A stretch of 20,547 nucleotides of DNA from the NCBI GenBank assembly GCA_963582345.1, contig CAUZSN010000044.1:1-20547 (forward strand), read 5' to 3'. This stretch comes from CAUZSN01 sp963582345 (GTDB lineage: Bacteria; Planctomycetota; Planctomycetia; Planctomycetales; Planctomycetaceae). The position numbers and the translations under genes were made by a program. Positions 17,380-20,547 of this stretch are shown piece after piece. The notes under the pieces were generated by a model that was not told where the DNA came from, searched no databases, and saw only the letters and a program-made list of their open reading frames with translations. The stretch's first letter is position 1, and the number at the start of each line of letters is the position of its first letter.

Positions 17380-17479
17380 AGACTCTAGCCCAGTGGCTGT
17401 ATTCTCTCGACGGTGACCGGCTGACGATCATAAATTCTGAAGATCGCTTCCAACTTAGCGAATCGTTGGAGTAGCCACT

Positions 17480-18388
17480 TCAGATTCTCGTCGTTCGTTC
17501 CACTGCATGCTTCAACGCATCTTCCAAATTAGGAAATTGGAACTCGAAACCGGAATTTTTGAGTGCGGTGGGTACAACGCGAGCACTGGCCAGTAGCAAT
17601 TCGTCCGCCATTTCGCCAAGTAAAAGCCTAGCCGCGAAAGCCGGTATGGGAACAATGGTTGGCCGTCGAAGTACGCGGCCCAGCGCCTTTGTAAAATCCC
17701 GATTACTGGCGGGATTGGGCGAGACGGCGTTGACTGGGCCGTTCAATTGTTCGTGCGTGAGAGAGTGAGCAATAGCGCCCACGACGTCATTCAGGTCGAT
17801 CCAACTCCAGTACTGCTGGCCGCTACCAACAATGCCGCCCAGCCCAAGTTTAAATGGAAGTAACATTTTCGCCAAAGCGCCGCCCGCAGCACTTAGAACG
17901 ACTCCGAATCGCAAGTTGACGACGCGAATGCCTTTTGCCCGGGCGGATTCGGTTGCAGCTTCCCAGTTTCGGCAGATTTCGCTCAGAAAGCTGGTTCCCA
18001 TTGTACTGGTTTCATCAAGTATTTCATCACCACGGTCCCCGTAATAACCGATGGCTGAAGCACAAATGAGGACCTTAGGTGGGATTTTACGTTTAGCCAA
18101 CGCGTCGCACAGCAATCGTGTACTGTGAACTCGGCTGGTGCGAATCCGTGCCTTTTGCCGTTCGCTCCACCGTCGAGATGCGATGTTCTCGCCTGCTAAG
18201 TGAACGACGGCATCTAGACCTTCCAGTGCCGACGCATCGATCGTTCCTTCTGTCGGGTGCCATTCGATCTCATCGGCGCTGACCGCCACTGCACGCACAA
18301 GTCGAACAATCTGGCGACCATCAGCCGCGAACGAAGAAACCAATGCCGAACCGACTAAACCACTTGACCCGGAAACGAGAACTTTCAT
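17480..18388 (-). CDS. TIGR01777-family NAD(P)-dependent epimerase (YfcH-like, SDR fold with DUF1731)
   Basis: 302 residues. The Rossmann nucleotide loop is GSSGLVG (7-13) at the very N-terminus. VVHLAGENIASRRWSERQKARI (61-82; core HLAGENIASRRWSE) is the hallmark of this family, followed by SAIGYYGDRGDE (111-122) in place of the classic SDR YxxxK region. LNLRFGVVLS-type strand residues (VNLRFGVVLSAAGGAL, 157-172), YWSWIDLNDVVGAI (193-206) and the C-terminal DUF1731 domain (about 248-295, with PIPAFAARLLLGEMADELLL) complete the pattern. The substrate of this family is not established; E. coli YfcH is an example. GGGGAAG lies 7 nt before ATG 18388. It is 110 bp downstream of the GT4 gene on the same strand, so co-transcription is possible but unproven. 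Confidence 0.92.
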   Translation of the reverse strand: MKVLVSGSSGLVGSALVSSFAADGRQIVRLVRAVAVSADEIEWHPTEGTIDASALEGLDAVVHLAGENIASRRWSERQKARIRTSRVHSTRLLCDALAKRKIPPKVLICASAIGYYGDRGDEILDETSTMGTSFLSEICRNWEAATESARAKGIRVVNLRFGVVLSAAGGALAKMLLPFKLGLGGIVGSGQQYWSWIDLNDVVGAIAHSLTHEQLNGPVNAVSPNPASNRDFTKALGRVLRRPTIVPIPAFAARLLLGEMADELLLASARVVPTALKNSGFEFQFPNLEDALKHAVERTTRI

Positions 18389-18395
18389 ATTTGTG

Positions 18396-18402
18396 CTTCC
18401 CC
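18396..18402 (-). promoter_or_regulatory. Ribosome binding site of the TIGR01777 epimerase gene
   Basis: GGGGAAG on the minus strand, 7 nt before ATG 18388. This purine-rich match supports the chosen start. Confidence 0.45.
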
Positions 18403-18498
18403 GGATTTGTCGACGATTCTTTCTGATTGTCCTAACAAGTCTTCATGTACGATTCTAAGGTGAAGCGATCTGCCCCTCGTTTTCGATTGGACACGGTA

Positions 18499-19638
18499 TT
18501 AGTTTGCAACGGTCCCCTTACTTGAAAGTGCGGTTTGCGATCCAGCGACGACTTCGCGATACAAGGCGGCATGAGCGTTGACCATTTTTTCTACGCTAAA
18601 TTCAGCTCGCATACGTTGTCGGCTAGCTGTGCCCATCCGTTGAAGTAAACTGCGATCGGCCAGCAATCGGTTAGTGGCCTGGGCGAAAGCGGCTCGATCA
18701 CCGAGTTTCACCAAGTACCCGGTCTCGCCGTCAATAATGAGTTCACGATTGGGTGGAATGTCGCTGGCCACGACTGGGATGCCTGCCACCATCGCTTCCA
18801 TAACGCTGTTCGACTGGCCCTCGAAATCGCTGGCAAGCCAAAAAACGTCCATGATTTTCAGTAGCTCTGGCACGTCGTCGCGATGTCCAGCGAATCGAAT
18901 GCAATTCTCGCGGCGTATATCCCTCGTGAACCGAATGAGCCGCTCGCATTCGGGTCCATCACCAATGATCAAAAAATATGTTCGCTCGTTCAATTGCTTT
19001 AGAAGTTCCATTGCCCAGATCAAATCATCGATTCGTTTCTGTCGAGCCAGTCGACCGACAAATCCAATGATGACCGCGTCTGCCGGTATGTCCAGTCTTG
19101 CAAGAACATGCTCGCGTTGCACGTCGCTTGTATCCGGAATTGCCACGCCATTTGGGATGACGATGATTCGATCCGCCGGAAAGCCTTTCTGTCGATAGAA
19201 CTCCGCGACGCTTTGGGAATTAGCGACCAAACGCGTGGTGCGCGAAACCTGTTTGCGATCCAACCAATGCTGCCAACCGCTCTTCCAAGTGTCGACGCAG
19301 CGTTCTGAGACGATCACTGTGGATCGCGGCCGTTTTCCGGTTGCCAGCCGTCCATAAGCGTTGGCGGTGAACAGCCACGTGTGGAAGATGTCTGGTCGCA
19401 GGTCGCTAATCAACCGTCTGAGCTTCCACAGAGCGAGCGGGTCAAATTTGAATCGCTTGTGCAGGACTGTTTGCGGAATTCCGCTGTCCCGAAGTACTGA
19501 TTCGTATGCGCCGCCGCGAGTCAATGCGATCACTTGCACGTTGAACTCATCGCGAGGCAATCCGCATGCGAGCAGCGTCAACTGCTTTTCCGCTCCGGAC
19601 CGATCCAATGTAGGGATGCAAAGGGTAACTTTGATCAC
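18499..19638 (-). CDS. Glycosyltransferase family 4 (GT-B fold)
   Basis: 379 residues, normal for GT4. The N-terminal acceptor domain begins MIKVTLCIPTLDRSGAEKQLTLLA, where SGAEKQ (14-19) corresponds to the G-G-x-E/A-x loop. NSQSVAEFY and VIPNGV (140-164) precede the donor domain. The donor domain has GFVGRLARQKR (192-202), FLIIGDGPE (222-230), the EX7E motif E273-E281 in FEGQSNSVMEAM, and GIPVVASDIPPNRELIIDGETGYLV (286-310; core GIPVVASD). It is a retaining transferase using a nucleotide-sugar donor, probably in exopolysaccharide, lipopolysaccharide or glycolipid synthesis on the cytoplasmic side of the membrane. The start is GTG 19638, without a clear ribosome site. No polysaccharide cluster is visible nearby, so the product is unknown. 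Confidence 0.94.
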   Translation of the reverse strand: MIKVTLCIPTLDRSGAEKQLTLLACGLPRDEFNVQVIALTRGGAYESVLRDSGIPQTVLHKRFKFDPLALWKLRRLISDLRPDIFHTWLFTANAYGRLATGKRPRSTVIVSERCVDTWKSGWQHWLDRKQVSRTTRLVANSQSVAEFYRQKGFPADRIIVIPNGVAIPDTSDVQREHVLARLDIPADAVIIGFVGRLARQKRIDDLIWAMELLKQLNERTYFLIIGDGPECERLIRFTRDIRRENCIRFAGHRDDVPELLKIMDVFWLASDFEGQSNSVMEAMVAGIPVVASDIPPNRELIIDGETGYLVKLGDRAAFAQATNRLLADRSLLQRMGTASRQRMRAEFSVEKMVNAHAALYREVVAGSQTALSSKGTVAN

Positions 19639-19675
19639 AGAAGTGTCAACTGTTGCTGCGTGAAATTGGTTCGTC

Positions 19676-19713
19676 GATAATTACATGCCCAGCAATGAGT
19701 ACGGGGTAATTAT
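19676..19713. repeat. Inverted repeat in the GT4-macrodomain divergent region
   Basis: ATAATTAC (19677-19684) and GTAATTAT (19706-19713) are perfect 8-bp arms. Inside them lie CCC and GGG, which could extend pairing past a 3-nt bulge. The site lies between two divergent starts (19638 and 19927), a good place for an operator or promoter-linked structure. Confidence 0.4.
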
Positions 19714-19890
19714 TTGTGCGAGAGATGAATTATGCAATCGCAGGACCTGGTGTGCTGTGGATCTTGTACGGAGACTTGATTTCATCGCCATCAGCGGATC
19801 ATGATGACTCGCAGTCGAAATGTCTCTGCTGGCGTGAATTCTTCACAAACAGCCCAGAGAGGGTCGATATCGTGACCGGATTTTTGTTTG

Positions 19891-19907
19891 GCAGGCTCGA
19901 AGCCTGC
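19891..19907. repeat. GC-rich 7-bp hairpin, possible REP-like element
   Basis: GCAGGCT-CGA-AGCCTGC is a perfect 7-bp stem with a 3-nt loop, ending 19 nt before the macrodomain start and close to its ribosome site. The sequence resembles short dispersed hairpins seen in many bacterial genomes (REP-like). It occurs only once in this window, so repetitiveness is an inference. Confidence 0.4.
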
Positions 19908-19914
19908 GGCGTTT

Positions 19915-19918
19915 GGAG
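19915..19918 (+). promoter_or_regulatory. Ribosome binding site of the macrodomain gene
   Basis: GGAG, 8 nt before ATG 19927. It rules against the upstream in-frame TTG at 19888, whose codons would cross the hairpin. Confidence 0.65.
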
Positions 19919-19926
19919 ACAATCAA

Positions 19927-20466
19927 ATGGTTGTGCAATTCGGAAAGTGTCGACTCGAGTTGGTTCAGGGAGACATCACCCAACAGGAAGTCGATGCCAT
20001 TGCGAATGCGGCGAATTCGTCGTTGGCCGGCGGTGGCGGCGTGGATGGCGCCATTCATCGAGTTGGTGGGCCGACGTTGATGCAGGAAACTCGCCAGCTT
20101 TACCCCGAAGGCTGTCCGACGGGAAGTGCGGTTGCCACCGGTGCCGGCGATCTGAATGCACAATACGTCTTTCACGCGGTCGGTCCTGTTTGGAGAGGTG
20201 GGCAATCGGGTGAATCTGATTCACTGAAATCTGCCTACCACCGCAGCCTCGAGTTGGCGGTCCAACATGACTGCACTACAATCGCCTTTCCTGCAATCAG
20301 CACGGGAGTATACAGCTATCCGGTCGATTTAGCGGCCGAGGCGTCGCTGGACGTCGTGCGAGATTTTCTGATCGAACACGGGCAGCCGGACACGGTACGT
20401 TTTGTCCTATTCAATTTTGGTACCTACGGTGCCTTCGCTCGCGTTCTGGAGACAATGACTGAGTAA
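19927..20466 (+). CDS. Macrodomain protein (ADP-ribose/O-acetyl-ADP-ribose deacetylase-like)
   Basis: 179 residues, a single macrodomain from end to end. Motifs: LVQGDITQQEVDAIANAAN (core GDITQQEVDAIANAAN, about 14-29), followed by the catalytic loop SSLAGGGGVDGAIHRVGG (30-47), then YVFHAVGPVW and FPAISTGVYSYP (about 122-133), the second ADP-ribose-binding loop. The N-A-A-N and GGGGVDGAIH residues match the active deacylase (YmdB/MacroD) type, which hydrolyses O-acetyl-ADP-ribose or removes mono-ADP-ribose from proteins. No ADP-ribosyltransferase or sirtuin is adjacent, so the source of substrate is unknown. The start is ATG 19927 with GGAG 8 nt upstream. A hydrolase gene begins 5 bp after the stop. 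Confidence 0.94.
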   Translation: MVVQFGKCRLELVQGDITQQEVDAIANAANSSLAGGGGVDGAIHRVGGPTLMQETRQLYPEGCPTGSAVATGAGDLNAQYVFHAVGPVWRGGQSGESDSLKSAYHRSLELAVQHDCTTIAFPAISTGVYSYPVDLAAEASLDVVRDFLIEHGQPDTVRFVLFNFGTYGAFARVLETMTE

Positions 20467-20471
20467 GTCGC

Positions 20472-20547
20472 GTGATCGAGTCCAAAATCAAACAATTTGA
20501 CGCGTCCGACGGGTACCGAATTCATTTTCGTCATTGGCAACCAATTG
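20472..20547 (+). CDS. Start of an alpha/beta hydrolase (lysophospholipase-like); 3' end outside window
   Basis: The first 25 codons of a gene start at GTG 20472, 5 bp after the macrodomain stop. The product reads MIESKIKQFDASDGYRIHFRHWQPI, with the ASDGY-(x)-W-x-P pattern usual just before the first conserved strand and the HG oxyanion loop of monoacylglycerol lipase-like hydrolases. The catalytic Ser, Asp and His lie beyond the window. The tight spacing suggests co-transcription with the macrodomain gene. The family call rests on a short N-terminus only. Confidence 0.6.
   Translation, partial: MIESKIKQFDASDGYRIHFRHWQPI

Noticed and set aside
19716..20213. 165-codon plus-strand frame overlapping the macrodomain gene
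   Set aside because: It is a shadow of the macrodomain gene in another frame, and its translation is Trp/Arg/Gly-rich with no domain.

Overview
The window reads as a chromosomal segment of a Planctomycetota bacterium, most likely a Pirellulales/Pirellulaceae relative. This is an inference. It rests on moderate GC, few strong Shine-Dalgarno sites, short scattered transcription units with frequent strand changes, and several proteins of a planctomycete flavour (a lipoprotein with an LDG-IET / LLEPWHRDS / VVGQSAPSGWI pattern, a thioredoxin-YHS fusion, an Hsp70 without its lid, a multi-module STN-like exported protein). No rRNA, tRNA, CRISPR array, insertion sequence or prophage was recognised.

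Layout. 1-860: 3' end of a GT2-GtrA polyprenyl-phosphate glycosyltransferase, then a 7-bp hairpin in the convergent gap. 859-2376 (-): M32 carboxypeptidase. 2732-3340 (+): lipoprotein. 3480-4433 (+): PLP fold-type IV aminotransferase, converging with a PmtA-like methyltransferase (4444-5112, -). 5480-6466 (+): thioredoxin-YHS protein, converging with the lysine pair asd-lysA (9078 down to 6657, -). 9361-10638 (+): purD, converging with a lidless Hsp70 (10657-12591, -). The Hsp70 gene diverges from an exported STN-like module protein (12764-13972, +), which is followed by citrate synthase (14061-15182, +). A 522-bp gap holds a possible gene remnant. Then come hisN (15705-16502, +), an orphan MT-A70 methyltransferase (16567-17208, -), a TIGR01777 epimerase (17480-18388, -) and a GT4 glycosyltransferase (18499-19638, -). 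The window ends with a macrodomain protein (19927-20466, +) and the first codons of an alpha/beta hydrolase.

Most content is housekeeping metabolism: lysine/aspartate family (asd, lysA), purine (purD), histidine (hisN), the TCA cycle (citrate synthase), and envelope or glycan functions (GT2-GtrA, GT4, lipoprotein, STN protein). asd and lysA plausibly form one transcription unit. The macrodomain and hydrolase genes are 5 bp apart and may be co-transcribed.

No clear new multi-gene system is visible. The best second looks are the AT-richer orphan MT-A70 gene with a perfect palindrome upstream, the lidless Hsp70 with its charged tail, the secretin-like module protein that lacks a pore, the E. 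coli-type LysA, and the 43-codon coding-like remnant at 15363-15494.
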